NCBI GenBank assembly: GCA_964558665.1
Contig: CAZLFA010000019.1
Location: 1-55,377, forward strand
Reading direction: 5' to 3'
From: CAZLFA01 sp964558665
GTDB taxonomy: Bacteria; Desulfobacterota; Syntrophia; Syntrophales; PHBD01
Length of the DNA: 55,377 nucleotides
The notes below the pieces were generated by a model. It made no database searches. It was not told where the DNA came from and saw only the letters and a program-made list of their open reading frames with translations. A program made the translations under genes and the position numbers. Positions 32,434 to 40,473 of this stretch are shown here, piece after piece. How positions within the stretch are numbered: the stretch's first letter is position 1; every line of letters starts with the position of its first letter.

Positions 32434-32684
32434 TTTCCGTCTGGAAAGGGCTCTTTTCCAGTTCTGAATCAGAACGCTGGCTGCGTCGGTCTGCGGGATT
32501 TCCGGTGCGCAAAGAGTTTGCCGCGGCTCAGAATATTTTTTCGACAGAAGCAGTAATCATTACCAAGGCCTTGCATGATGAAAAAATATTTGATTCGCCG
32601 CTTACAAACCCCTTTGCGCAGACTTCAAAAGTTCTTATACAGAAATCGAAAGTTTCAGCATCCGGAATTTCCTGACGGAAACTA
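32431..32684. repeat. Dispersed palindromic repeat, family B, copy 1 (composite)
   Basis: The left end TTTCCGTCTGGAAAGGGCTC matches the left ends of copies at 36869 and 53845; the right end GTTTCAGCATCCGGAATTTC plus GACGGAAACT matches the inverted remnant at 50205-50242. The middle contains a family A-like palindrome (32506-32620). The element spans exactly the space between the rapZ stop codon (32431-32433) and the stop codon of the convergent M23 gene (32682-32684). No ORF is credible inside it. Confidence 0.8.
32506..32620. repeat. Family A-like palindromic core inside family B copy 1
   Basis: TGCGCAAAGAGTTTGCCGCG and the distal CAAACCCCTTTGCGCA are inverted, as are GAATATTTTTTC and GAAAAAATATTT. 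The blocks CCGCGGCTCAGAATATTTTT and ATTTGATTCGCCGCTT are shared with family A. A 34-base unrelated segment replaces the family A apex, and the A outer arms are missing. Confidence 0.75.
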
Positions 32685-34010
32685 ATTGGCAGTTGCCAAT
32701 TTTTTGTTAACATTGTCCGCAATCCAGTGCGGATCCCACCACTCCACCGGGTCGACAAATTCTCCACCGACAATAATAGAAAAATGCAGATGATCACCGC
32801 CGGCAAGACCGGTTAGTCCGCTCTGGCCTATGATATCGCCCTTCTTCACAGACTGACCTGTTTTTGTGCCGATGGAGGAAAGATGGGCATAGAGGCTGAA
32901 GATGCCCAGGCCGTGATCGATGATCACGGCATTTCCGTAAATGCCGAGCGGTCCCGTGAATACTACAGTTCCGTGATTACTTGCTTCAATGCCGGCATGC
33001 GCTGTAGATGCCAGATCAACGCCCATATGAATGCTTTCACCAAGGGATTTTCCGTTATACATGTAAGTCCTGCTGTCGCCGAACATGGCCATGGGGGAGG
33101 CATTCTTCATCCTCAGGAACGTGCCTTCCCACAGTTGCCGCGGTTCTGATTTCTGACAGACGGACTGTATGGTTCTAAAATTATCGTCACGCATCTTTGT
33201 GTTGACGGCCATAAAAACATCGACCGGCTGCTTTCCCCGCAACTCAGGGCTTATTTGCTGAAATTCGGTCATCTTCTGCAGAAAGGTGTCCGACAGATTT
33301 ACAGAATCTTTCCGGAATTTTTTATCAAGAATCAAGGCCGGTATGGCGACGGATGAGGTGTTGCCGGCAGCGTCACGGGCCATTACACGCAGGGGTGTCT
33401 TGCCGTTTCTCGCCTGGATGGAGAGGGGAAAATAGGCCATAATACATGGTTTCCCGGATACGGTGGTGGAATAACCCGGATAGAATTTGTTCTCCGCCTG
33501 AACTCCCGATACCGGGGCAGGTTTGGATGTCCTGTATAAAACCAGGCATGTTCCGCCGGGATTGATGTTGTTGATTAAATTGAACAGCAGCGTGATCTGG
33601 GGCGGCATGAGATCAATCGAAACCTGGCGGCTTATAATGTTCTGGTTTTTCCATATGGAATAGTCGGTTGCCGACACTGTTAATATGGCTGGACCCTCCA
33701 CAAGCTTTAATCCTGCGGCATCCACGGTTACGGACAGCAGTTTCTTTTTGGTTCCGCTCTGGGGGAAATCTGTGGAGGAGATGACAGATGTGTTGTTGTT
33801 CTGCGTTATCGAGACGGTAACATTGCGGAGTCCTCTCTTCTCGTCGCTCAGATTTATGTCAATGCTCCTGTTCTGGCCTATTGCACTGACATCCTGTCCC
33901 AGATTTATTGCGGGTTTTTCCAACTCGCCGATTGTGAAAAAGAACAGCGCTCCCGCGGCAACGATGGTTATTGCAATTGCGGAAAAGATGTGCATCTTGT
34001 AATTTTTCAT
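32682..34010 (-). CDS. M23-family (LytM-like) metallopeptidase with N-terminal anchor
   Basis: This is a 442-residue protein, anchored by an N-terminal TM (about residues 8-26) with its body in the periplasm. A beta-rich region, Ig-like in parts (about 35-225), precedes the M23 domain near the C-terminus: ligands in HMGVDLAS, the loop HGLGIFSLYAHLS and the catalytic GDHLHFSI. The site is complete, so it may cleave peptidoglycan peptides rather than only activate amidases. It converges on rapZ and diverges from the TetR gene. Confidence 0.9.
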   Translation of the reverse strand: MKNYKMHIFSAIAITIVAAGALFFFTIGELEKPAINLGQDVSAIGQNRSIDINLSDEKRGLRNVTVSITQNNNTSVISSTDFPQSGTKKKLLSVTVDAAGLKLVEGPAILTVSATDYSIWKNQNIISRQVSIDLMPPQITLLFNLINNINPGGTCLVLYRTSKPAPVSGVQAENKFYPGYSTTVSGKPCIMAYFPLSIQARNGKTPLRVMARDAAGNTSSVAIPALILDKKFRKDSVNLSDTFLQKMTEFQQISPELRGKQPVDVFMAVNTKMRDDNFRTIQSVCQKSEPRQLWEGTFLRMKNASPMAMFGDSRTYMYNGKSLGESIHMGVDLASTAHAGIEASNHGTVVFTGPLGIYGNAVIIDHGLGIFSLYAHLSSIGTKTGQSVKKGDIIGQSGLTGLAGGDHLHFSIIVGGEFVDPVEWWDPHWIADNVNKKLATAN

Positions 34011-34085
34011 TTGTTCTCACCCTTATTTTTTTTGCTTTTCTATAGTGGCTTTTTTTTTGTTTGGCAAGGACAAAACATATTTTGT

Positions 34086-34114
34086 TTGACAAAGGATATT
34101 TACTGCTGTAGGCT
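34086..34114 (+). promoter_or_regulatory. Candidate promoter of the TetR gene
   Basis: TTGACA (34086-34091) is followed after 17 bases by TAGGCT (34109-34114, 3 of 6). The weak -10 overlaps the large dyad at 34112-34144, which is consistent with repressor control. Confidence 0.4.
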
Positions 34115-34144
34115 GAACGCATTCAGTAACTGAATGCGTTCAGC
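34112..34144. promoter_or_regulatory. 33-bp perfect operator-like dyad upstream of the TetR gene
   Basis: GCTGAACGCATTCAG (34112-34126), TAA, then CTGAATGCGTTCAG plus C (34130-34144) form a perfect inverted repeat. Each arm contains a smaller near-palindrome, TGAACGCATTCA, resembling fatty-acid regulator sites of the TGAA-N4-TTCA kind. The likely ligand is the TetR protein encoded 55 bases downstream. Confidence 0.75.
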
Positions 34145-34198
34145 TAATATGTTGCTTAATCCCACCTTAATTTAATTGAAAATTGAAACAGAGATTAA

Positions 34199-34825
34199 AT
34201 GGGCATCAGCGAGAGAAAAAACAGAGAAAAAGAGTACCGCATAAAGCAAATACAAGACAGCGCCGCCGCCCTGTTTTATAAAAAAGGGTATGTTGCCACA
34301 ACCATCGAAGACATTGCGGCATTGGCCGAGATATCCAAGGGGACTATCTATCTTTATTTCAAGAGCAAGGATGACCTGTATTACAGCCTGGTCGAACCAT
34401 CGCTTGAAAGACTTTCCCGGAAGCTGATCAAGATTGCAGGCATGAAAGAGATCTCATCAGAGGCACGAATCCGGAATGTCGTCGATGCGACATACGATTT
34501 CTATGAAAAAGACCCCGACGCATATCACCTGGTGTCGCGGTACGAGGCGTCTGTGTTCTCCAATCTTCTTTCAAAAGATAAATTGGACCATCTCAAAAAA
34601 CTTATGCTCTCCAATCTGAAGCAACTGGAGACTGTAATCTCCGACGGAATCAAACAGGGCAGATTCCGTAAAACCGATCCCCGGATGGCGGCGATTATTA
34701 TCTGGAACACCTTCATGGGCATCATTCAGTTTCAGGAGAATCGTCTGGAAGAGGGGAAAACCGATTATCGCAGATCCACGGTCGAAGGCGCCGTGGATAT
34801 AATTATTCGCGGCCTCAGGAAATAA
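34199..34825 (+). CDS. TetR-family transcriptional regulator of acyl-CoA genes
   Basis: This 208-residue regulator has an N-terminal HTH (AALFYKKGYVATTIEDIAALAEISKGTIYLYFKSKDDL spread over residues 22-60), the TetR signature, and a helical ligand-binding domain similar to FadR/YsiA-type regulators. The ATG follows a weak site. It lies between a 33-bp dyad and a second related palindrome before the SDR gene. It probably represses itself and the SDR-ACAD-thiolase genes until an acyl-CoA binds (inference). Confidence 0.88.
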   Translation: MGISERKNREKEYRIKQIQDSAAALFYKKGYVATTIEDIAALAEISKGTIYLYFKSKDDLYYSLVEPSLERLSRKLIKIAGMKEISSEARIRNVVDATYDFYEKDPDAYHLVSRYEASVFSNLLSKDKLDHLKKLMLSNLKQLETVISDGIKQGRFRKTDPRMAAIIIWNTFMGIIQFQENRLEEGKTDYRRSTVEGAVDIIIRGLRK

Positions 34826-34847
34826 TTTTTTTTGCATTATGCTGACC

Positions 34848-34866
34848 GCGTTTATTAAATAAACGC
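34848..34866. promoter_or_regulatory. Second TetR-site-like palindrome upstream of the SDR gene
   Basis: GCGTTTATTAAATAAACGC is a perfect 19-bp palindrome. With its left flank it reads GCTGACCGCGTTTATTA, close to GCTGAACGCATTCAGTA of the dyad at 34112. It lies 76 bases before the SDR start, a position suited to control of that operon. Confidence 0.55.
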
Positions 34867-34941
34867 ATTCCGGACATTGGCTGATGAGGCGGCTTGCGAC
34901 AAGCTGTCATGATAATTCACAGTGAAGGGAGGAGTCTGATT

Positions 34942-35709
34942 ATGATGGTAAAGGACAAAGTAGCGGTTATTACCGGCGGAGCATCGGGGCTGGGGGAGGC
35001 CTGTGTGCGAAGGCTTCACAAACTGGGTGCGAAGATCGCCATTTTTGATTTTGCAGCGGAGAGGGGTGAAAAAATCGCCGCAGAAATTGGCGGCGACACG
35101 ATCTTTGCGCATACAGACGTATCGGATGATGCCGGCGTGCAGGCCGCCGTCAGGAAGACGATGGATGCATTCGGCGCAATTAACATCGCCGTAAATTGCG
35201 CCGGGGGAGGGGCGCCCATGAAGGTTCTGTCGAAAAAAGGACCCATGCCGCTGGCGAATTTCAGCAGAACAATTCAGATAAATCTTATCGGCACATTCAA
35301 TGTCATCAGGCTGGCTGTAGAACAGATGGTCAAGAACGAACCCGGGGAGGACGGTGAAAAAGGGATTATTATAAACACGGCGTCCGTGGCGGCGTTCGAC
35401 GGGCAGATCGGTCAGGCGGACTACAGCGCGTCCAAGGGCGGCATCGTAGGCATGACCCTGCCGATAGCGCGCGAGTGTGCGGATTATGGAATCCGCGTCA
35501 TGACGATTGCTCCCGGCCTGTTCAACACGCCCCTTCTGCACAGTCTTCCCGAGGCAGCCCGTGAGTCCCTGGGGAAAATGGTTCCCTTCCCGCAACGGCT
35601 CGGCGATCCGGACGAGTATGCAATGCTGGTGCAGCATATCATAGAAAACCGCATGCTGAACGGTGAAATTATAAGGTTGGATGGAGCGATTCGCATGGCG
35701 GCTCGCTAA
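34942..35709 (+). CDS. Short-chain dehydrogenase (3-hydroxyacyl-CoA dehydrogenase-like)
   Basis: This 255-residue classical SDR has the cofactor motif TGGASGLG, the NAG-like motif VNCAGGG, catalytic Ser in NTASVAAF and the YSASK pair. The overall pattern, including GQIGQADYSASKGG and FNTPLL, resembles HSD10-type 3-hydroxyacyl-CoA dehydrogenases acting with NAD. The ATG at 34942 follows GGGAGGAG. It is the first gene of an acyl-CoA oxidation cluster with ACAD and thiolase. Confidence 0.88.
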   Translation: MMVKDKVAVITGGASGLGEACVRRLHKLGAKIAIFDFAAERGEKIAAEIGGDTIFAHTDVSDDAGVQAAVRKTMDAFGAINIAVNCAGGGAPMKVLSKKGPMPLANFSRTIQINLIGTFNVIRLAVEQMVKNEPGEDGEKGIIINTASVAAFDGQIGQADYSASKGGIVGMTLPIARECADYGIRVMTIAPGLFNTPLLHSLPEAARESLGKMVPFPQRLGDPDEYAMLVQHIIENRMLNGEIIRLDGAIRMAAR

Positions 35710-35726
35710 ATAAGGAGACTTCCAAA

Positions 35727-36866
35727 ATGGAAAGAAGCCTTTTTACAGAGGAGCACAGGATTTTCAGAGATGCCTTGGGGCGCTTTCTGGAAAAAGAAAT
35801 CGTTCCCCACTATGAAAAATGGGAAGAGGACGGGATTGTTCCCCGGATGATCTGGAAAAAGATGGGAGAGAACGGTTATCTCTGCCCCTGGCTGGAGGAA
35901 GAGTACGGCGGTCTTTCCGCCGGTTATGAGTACTCGGTGATCATCATGGAGGAGCTTTCCTTCAGGGGGATTCTCGGTCTCATGCTGCCGCTCCACAACG
36001 ACATCATCGTTCATTACATCCATAGTTATGGAGACGGGGAGCAGAAGAAAAGATGGCTTCCCGGATGCGTTACGGGAGAAATCATCACCGCTATTGCCAT
36101 GACGGAACCGGATACAGGTTCTGATCTCGCGGCGATCAAAACCTCTGCAATAAGAGACGGCGACGCCTATATCCTGAATGGTCAGAAAACATTCATTTCC
36201 AACGGAATCAATTCCAATCTTGTAATAGTGGCAGCCAAGACGGACACGCACGCCGGCGCAAAAGGCATAAGTCTGATCTGCGTTGAAGACGGCACCCCCG
36301 GCTTCAAGCGCGGACGCAATCTGAAAAAGATGGGTTGGCACAGCCAGGACACCGCAGAACTTATTTTCGAAGATTGCCGTGTTCCTGCCGCCAATCTTCT
36401 CGGCAGGGAGGGCAAAGGCTTTTATTGCCTGATGGAAAAACTCCAGGGGGAAAGGCTTGTGGCGTGCATCATGGCGCAGAGCATGGCCGAGGCAATGCTG
36501 GACATGACTGTGAGGTACTGCCGGGAGAGAAGAATATTCAGCCAGCCGGTGAGTTCGTTTCAGCATAACACCTTCAAGATAGTGGAGATGGCTACGGAGA
36601 TCGAACTGGGGCGCGCTTTTACTGATTCCCTTATTTCCGATTTTATCGCCGGCAGGGACATTGTAAAACGTGTTTCCATGGGAAAATCATGGATTCCGGA
36701 AATGGCAAACCGTGTCGCCTACAACTGCGTTCAGCTTCACGGAGGTTACGGGTACATGGAAGAGTATCCGATATGCCGCTTCGCCAGGGACGTCAGGGTG
36801 ATTCCGATTTTTGCCGGTTCGACAGAAGTCATGAAGGTTATAGTAGGGAGAATGATGGGGTTATAA
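35727..36866 (+). CDS. Acyl-CoA dehydrogenase (long-chain/isovaleryl type)
   Basis: This 379-residue FAD enzyme makes the trans-2-enoyl-CoA. Visible are the FAD-site MTEPDTGSDLAAI, FISNGINSN, and the C-terminal GGYGYMEEYPICRFARDV. The place where short- and medium-chain enzymes have the catalytic Glu is Ala-Gly here (IFAGSTEVMK); Glu242 in GERLVA takes over, as in long-chain and isovaleryl-CoA dehydrogenases. The substrate is not predictable. The family B repeat starts two bases after its stop. Confidence 0.93.
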   Translation: MERSLFTEEHRIFRDALGRFLEKEIVPHYEKWEEDGIVPRMIWKKMGENGYLCPWLEEEYGGLSAGYEYSVIIMEELSFRGILGLMLPLHNDIIVHYIHSYGDGEQKKRWLPGCVTGEIITAIAMTEPDTGSDLAAIKTSAIRDGDAYILNGQKTFISNGINSNLVIVAAKTDTHAGAKGISLICVEDGTPGFKRGRNLKKMGWHSQDTAELIFEDCRVPAANLLGREGKGFYCLMEKLQGERLVACIMAQSMAEAMLDMTVRYCRERRIFSQPVSSFQHNTFKIVEMATEIELGRAFTDSLISDFIAGRDIVKRVSMGKSWIPEMANRVAYNCVQLHGGYGYMEEYPICRFARDVRVIPIFAGSTEVMKVIVGRMMGL

Positions 36867-36868
36867 TT

Positions 36869-37051
36869 AGTTTCCGCATGGAAAGGGCTCTTTCCCGCCC
36901 TGGCTGTGTCGATCTGCGGTATTGCTTGTGCGGCGTACGTGCTGATGTACGCCTCCGCGCAATACCTTGATCTCCTTGCCAGAACGAAAAATAGCTCCTT
37001 TCCGATACGGAAACCGGTATTTTCAACATCCATGGTTTCAGGATGGAAACC
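36869..37051. repeat. Dispersed palindromic repeat, family B, copy 2
   Basis: This 183-bp copy starts AGTTTCCGCATGGAAAGGGC and ends TTTCAACATCCATGGTTTC plus AGGATGGAAACC. The middle ATTGCTTGTGCGGCGTAC and GTACGCCTCCGCGCAAT form an imperfect hairpin. It is 70-80 percent alike by eye to copy 3 at 53845. It is inserted between the acyl-CoA dehydrogenase and thiolase genes, just before the thiolase ribosome-binding site. Confidence 0.85.
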
Positions 37052-37071
37052 TTTTTTAAGGAGGATTTAAA

Positions 37072-38292
37072 ATGGGTAAGCAGGATGATATCGTTATTGT
37101 CAGCGCTGTCAGAACCCCCTTCAGCCGGTTTGATTCCGTCATGGCTGATATTGCCAGCATCGATCTTGGTGCTATGGTTATGAAGGAAGTTGTTAAGCGG
37201 GTGAATCTTAAGCCGGAGGAAGTTGACGAAATCAACTACGGCTGCTGCGTTATGGCGGAAATGGCGCTGGAGACGGATATCCCGGCACGCCAGGCATCCT
37301 TGCTGGCAGGTTTTCCCCCGGAGAATATTTCCATGACAATAGACAGGGCATGCTGCTCATCCCTGACCGCGTTTCGCATGGGATGCCGGGCTATCAAGGC
37401 AGACGAGGCGGAAATCTGCATGGCCGTCGGTTCGGAGAACATGCCGCGTACTCCTCATCTGGCGCCGGGATTGCGAAAAGGCATGCGGCTGGGCCATATT
37501 AAGCTCATCGACGGACTTTTTGAGCTTGGCTACTCCGCAAAGGGGTTTGCACCGGTGGTTGTCGATGCCGGAGAGGTGGCTCTGGAATACGGAGTAACAA
37601 GAGAGATGCAGGATGCATGGGCAATGCTGTCTCAGGACCGATACGCGAAGGCGTTCAGCGGAGGTAAGTTGAAGATCGGCGAGGAACTCATGCCGGTAGT
37701 TATCCCCCAGAAAAAAGGAGAGCCGGTAATTATTGATCGTGATGAATCACCGCGAAAAACGTCGATGGAAGCGCTCGCAAAACTGAAGCCCATCTATGGG
37801 AATCCCACGATCACCGCGGGCAATGCGCCGCCCATCAGTGCCGGAGCAAGCGCCATTCTCTACATGAAGCGCAGCAAGGCGGAAGAAAAAGGGCTCAAGC
37901 CTCTGGCTACAGTTCTGACATACGTCGGTACGGCAACCAGGCCTCGCGACATTGCCGTCATCCCCGCACTTACCATCAAAAAGGCGCTGCAGCAGGCGGA
38001 TATGACCATCGATCAGATGGACATCATCGAGATCAATGAGGCCTTCGCCGCCATGCCTCTGGTTTCAACAAAAATCCTCGCAGGAAACGATGAAAAGAAA
38101 TGGCAGGCTCTGCAGGAGAAAACCAATGTCAACGGCGGCGCTATCGCCATAGGCCATCCTGTCGGGGCAAGCGCGGCGAGAATTACCATGCACCTGGCAT
38201 ATGAGCTCAGACGCCGGGGCGGAGGATTCGGAGTGGCATCAATATGCGGAGGTCTGGCCCAGGGTGAAGCCGTTATATTGAAATATGAGTGA
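37072..38292 (+). CDS. Acetyl-CoA acetyltransferase / 3-ketoacyl-CoA thiolase
   Basis: This 406-residue thiolase has the nucleophile Cys94 in DRACCSSLTAF, the active-site INEAFAAM, GGAIAIGHPVGASAAR with the catalytic His, and the second cysteine in ICGGLAQGEA. The first motif has Asp-Arg-Ala where Asn-Arg-Val is common. It cleaves 3-ketoacyl-CoA or condenses acetyl-CoA. AAGGAGGATTT precedes the ATG. It ends the TetR-associated cluster. Confidence 0.93.
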   Translation: MGKQDDIVIVSAVRTPFSRFDSVMADIASIDLGAMVMKEVVKRVNLKPEEVDEINYGCCVMAEMALETDIPARQASLLAGFPPENISMTIDRACCSSLTAFRMGCRAIKADEAEICMAVGSENMPRTPHLAPGLRKGMRLGHIKLIDGLFELGYSAKGFAPVVVDAGEVALEYGVTREMQDAWAMLSQDRYAKAFSGGKLKIGEELMPVVIPQKKGEPVIIDRDESPRKTSMEALAKLKPIYGNPTITAGNAPPISAGASAILYMKRSKAEEKGLKPLATVLTYVGTATRPRDIAVIPALTIKKALQQADMTIDQMDIIEINEAFAAMPLVSTKILAGNDEKKWQALQEKTNVNGGAIAIGHPVGASAARITMHLAYELRRRGGGFGVASICGGLAQGEAVILKYE

Positions 38293-38535
38293 ATGGTATT
38301 CCCCGGGTCTGAAAAAAGACGGTTCCGGTGTGCCGATGGTGCTTTAATTCCCTGAACGCGACGGAAAAAAAGCCATCATCATGAAAGGAAAATAAAGAGT
38401 GTTAAGAAAGCGGGAGCAATAGTCCCCGGATCGCATTCCCCCCAATTCTTCCGGAATTATTAACTCCTTGATATTCGCCTTGATAGTTGTTATATTTCCC
38501 AATAGTTTCAATATTGAAGCAGAAAGGGAATGTGC

Positions 38536-39732
38536 ATGTTGAAAGGCAGGAGGATCGTTCTTGGCATCTCGGGCGGGATCGCCGCTTATAAAAGCGCGGA
38601 GCTCACGCGCGAGCTTGTCAGGCAGGGCGCGGAAGTCAAAGTAATCATGACCGAAAACGCCATGGAGTTCATCACCCCCCTTACACTCCAGACGCTCTCG
38701 GAAAATCCGGTCTTCACTGAGATGTTCTCCCTTGTAAAAGATCACGATATCGCCCATATTTCTCTGGCGGATTTTGCTGATCTTGTCCTGATCGCACCGG
38801 CAACGGCCAATGTAATAGGAAAGATTGCATCCGGTCTGGCCGACGACCTCCTTTCTACGGTCGTGATGGCGACGAAGGCGCCTGTCCTGATCTGTCCTGC
38901 CATGAACAGCAAAATGTACGAGAATCCCATCGTCACCGGGAACATAAAAAAGCTGACCGGTCTGGGATATCATTTCGTTGAACCTGGTTATGGAGAACTG
39001 GCCTGCAAAACTACGGGATACGGACGTCTGGCCGATCTGCCCGACATTGTTGAAGAGGCTGTATCTATCCTCACCGCCAAGGATCTTGCCGGTGAGTGCG
39101 TGCTGGTTACCGCGGGTCCGACACGGGAGCCCTTTGATCCGGTGCGCTTCATTTCCAACTATTCTTCGGGAAAAATGGGTTATGCCATTGCCGTCAAAGC
39201 CAGAAGGCGCGGAGCCGGGGTAATCCTTGTCAGCGGACCCACGTCGCTGCCTGCGCCGCGGGGCGTGCAGTTTGTACCGGTATCCAGTGCAGCGGAAATG
39301 CGGGATGCCGTCATGTCCCATCTCAAAAAGGCAACAGTGGTCATAAAATCGGCGGCCGTCGCCGATTACAGGCCGGCGGTGCGTTCCGGCTCCAAGATAA
39401 AGAAAAAGGCCGGTCCGCTCACTCTCGAGCTTGAACGCAACCCCGACATCATCGCCGAGATTGGCAGGAAGAAGGGCAAAAGAATAGTTGTCGGTTTTGC
39501 CATGGAGTCGGAAAATCTTGTAAAATATGCGCGGGACAAGATGATTGAAAAAAACATGGACTTCATCGTGGCCAATGATCTGACTCAGGAAGGTGCGGGA
39601 TTTCAAACCGATACGAATATAATAAGGATTATTGATAGAAACGGAGGAGATGCAAGTCTGCCGATTATGGACAAAGCGGATGTGGCGGACAGAATACTCG
39701 ATCGTGTCAGGGAATTGATGGACAGGAGATGA
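38536..39732 (+). CDS. coaBC: Bifunctional phosphopantothenoylcysteine synthase/decarboxylase
   Basis: This 398-residue protein carries out two steps of coenzyme A synthesis. The N-terminal CoaC half has FMN-site GGIAAYKS, the active-site DHDIAHISLADFADL and PAMNSKMYENP. The C-terminal CoaB half has VTAGPTREPFDPVR, NYSSGKMG and AAVADYRP. The ATG at 38536 is preferred to 38530 for its spacing to AAAGGGA. The 243-base gap before it (38293-38535) shows no repeat or gene. The uracil-DNA glycosylase gene overlaps by four bases. Confidence 0.95.
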   Translation: MLKGRRIVLGISGGIAAYKSAELTRELVRQGAEVKVIMTENAMEFITPLTLQTLSENPVFTEMFSLVKDHDIAHISLADFADLVLIAPATANVIGKIASGLADDLLSTVVMATKAPVLICPAMNSKMYENPIVTGNIKKLTGLGYHFVEPGYGELACKTTGYGRLADLPDIVEEAVSILTAKDLAGECVLVTAGPTREPFDPVRFISNYSSGKMGYAIAVKARRRGAGVILVSGPTSLPAPRGVQFVPVSSAAEMRDAVMSHLKKATVVIKSAAVADYRPAVRSGSKIKKKAGPLTLELERNPDIIAEIGRKKGKRIVVGFAMESENLVKYARDKMIEKNMDFIVANDLTQEGAGFQTDTNIIRIIDRNGGDASLPIMDKADVADRILDRVRELMDRR

Positions 39733-40466
39733 CCGAACAATCAACAGACAGTCATGAAGATCCGGCAAAAGAGCTTCAGGAAATGCTCATAAGCCTTAAG
39801 AACCAGCTTCTCTTCGAGCGGGAGTCAGGAAGGCGTCTGTCGGGTTTTTTCATAAAAGGCGGAGCAGAGCCTTCAGCGCAGACCGTTCCTGAAAGCAGGG
39901 ATAAACAGACAGCCAAGACAATAAGCACCCTGGATGAAGTGCGTAATGAACTGGGAGACTGTCAGCGTTGTCCTTTGGGCGAAAAGAGGAAAAACCTCGT
40001 CTTCGGTGAAGGAAACAAAAGAGCATCGCTGGTATTTGTAGGAGAGGCGCCGGGAGCGGACGAAGATATGCAGGGCAGACCGTTCGTCGGGCGGGCCGGC
40101 CAGCTCCTGACAAAAATCATCGAGGCCATGAAGCTCGGAAGAGAAGACGTTTATATTTGCAACATCCTGAAGTGCAGGCCGCCGGGAAACAGAAATCCCG
40201 AAGCGCATGAGATTGCCGCCTGCGAACCGTTTCTGATCAAACAGTTGGAAGCCATAAAACCGAGGATAATATGTGCACTGGGTTCGTTTGCCGCAAAAAC
40301 GCTTCTGAAATCGGATGCACCTATTACCGTGCTGAGGGGAAGATTCCATGATTATCAGGGCATCAAGCTGATGCCTACCTATCACCCGGCCTATCTGCTG
40401 AGAAATCCCGGCGCCAAAAAACAGGTGTGGGAGGATATGCAGATTATTATGAAAGAACTTGAGTGA
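39729..40466 (+). CDS. Type-4 uracil-DNA glycosylase (Fe-S)
   Basis: This 245-residue protein excises uracil from DNA. An Arg/Gln-rich N-terminal part (about 1-65) precedes the domain with DCQRCPLG, GEAPGADEDMQGRPFVGRAG, CNILKCRPPGNRNP, IAACEPF and PTYHPAYLLR. The four cysteines (two in CQRC, then CNILKC region and AACEP) fit the [4Fe-4S] site of family 4 UDG. It overlaps coaBC (ATGA). Confidence 0.92.
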   Translation: MTEQSTDSHEDPAKELQEMLISLKNQLLFERESGRRLSGFFIKGGAEPSAQTVPESRDKQTAKTISTLDEVRNELGDCQRCPLGEKRKNLVFGEGNKRASLVFVGEAPGADEDMQGRPFVGRAGQLLTKIIEAMKLGREDVYICNILKCRPPGNRNPEAHEIAACEPFLIKQLEAIKPRIICALGSFAAKTLLKSDAPITVLRGRFHDYQGIKLMPTYHPAYLLRNPGAKKQVWEDMQIIMKELE

Positions 40467-40473
40467 GGGTGAC

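Noticed and set aside
35706..36566. 286-codon minus-strand ORF opposite the acyl-CoA dehydrogenase
   Set aside because: The acyl-CoA dehydrogenase is certain and the reverse frame has no start signal or motif.
36601..36866. Acyl-CoA dehydrogenase as catalytically dead because the C-terminal Glu is missing
   Set aside because: Glu242 in GERLVA matches the alternative catalytic position used by long-chain and isovaleryl-CoA dehydrogenases.
38344..39768. 474-codon minus-strand ORF opposite coaBC
   Set aside because: coaBC motifs are intact on the plus strand; the reverse frame is a compositional shadow without family features.
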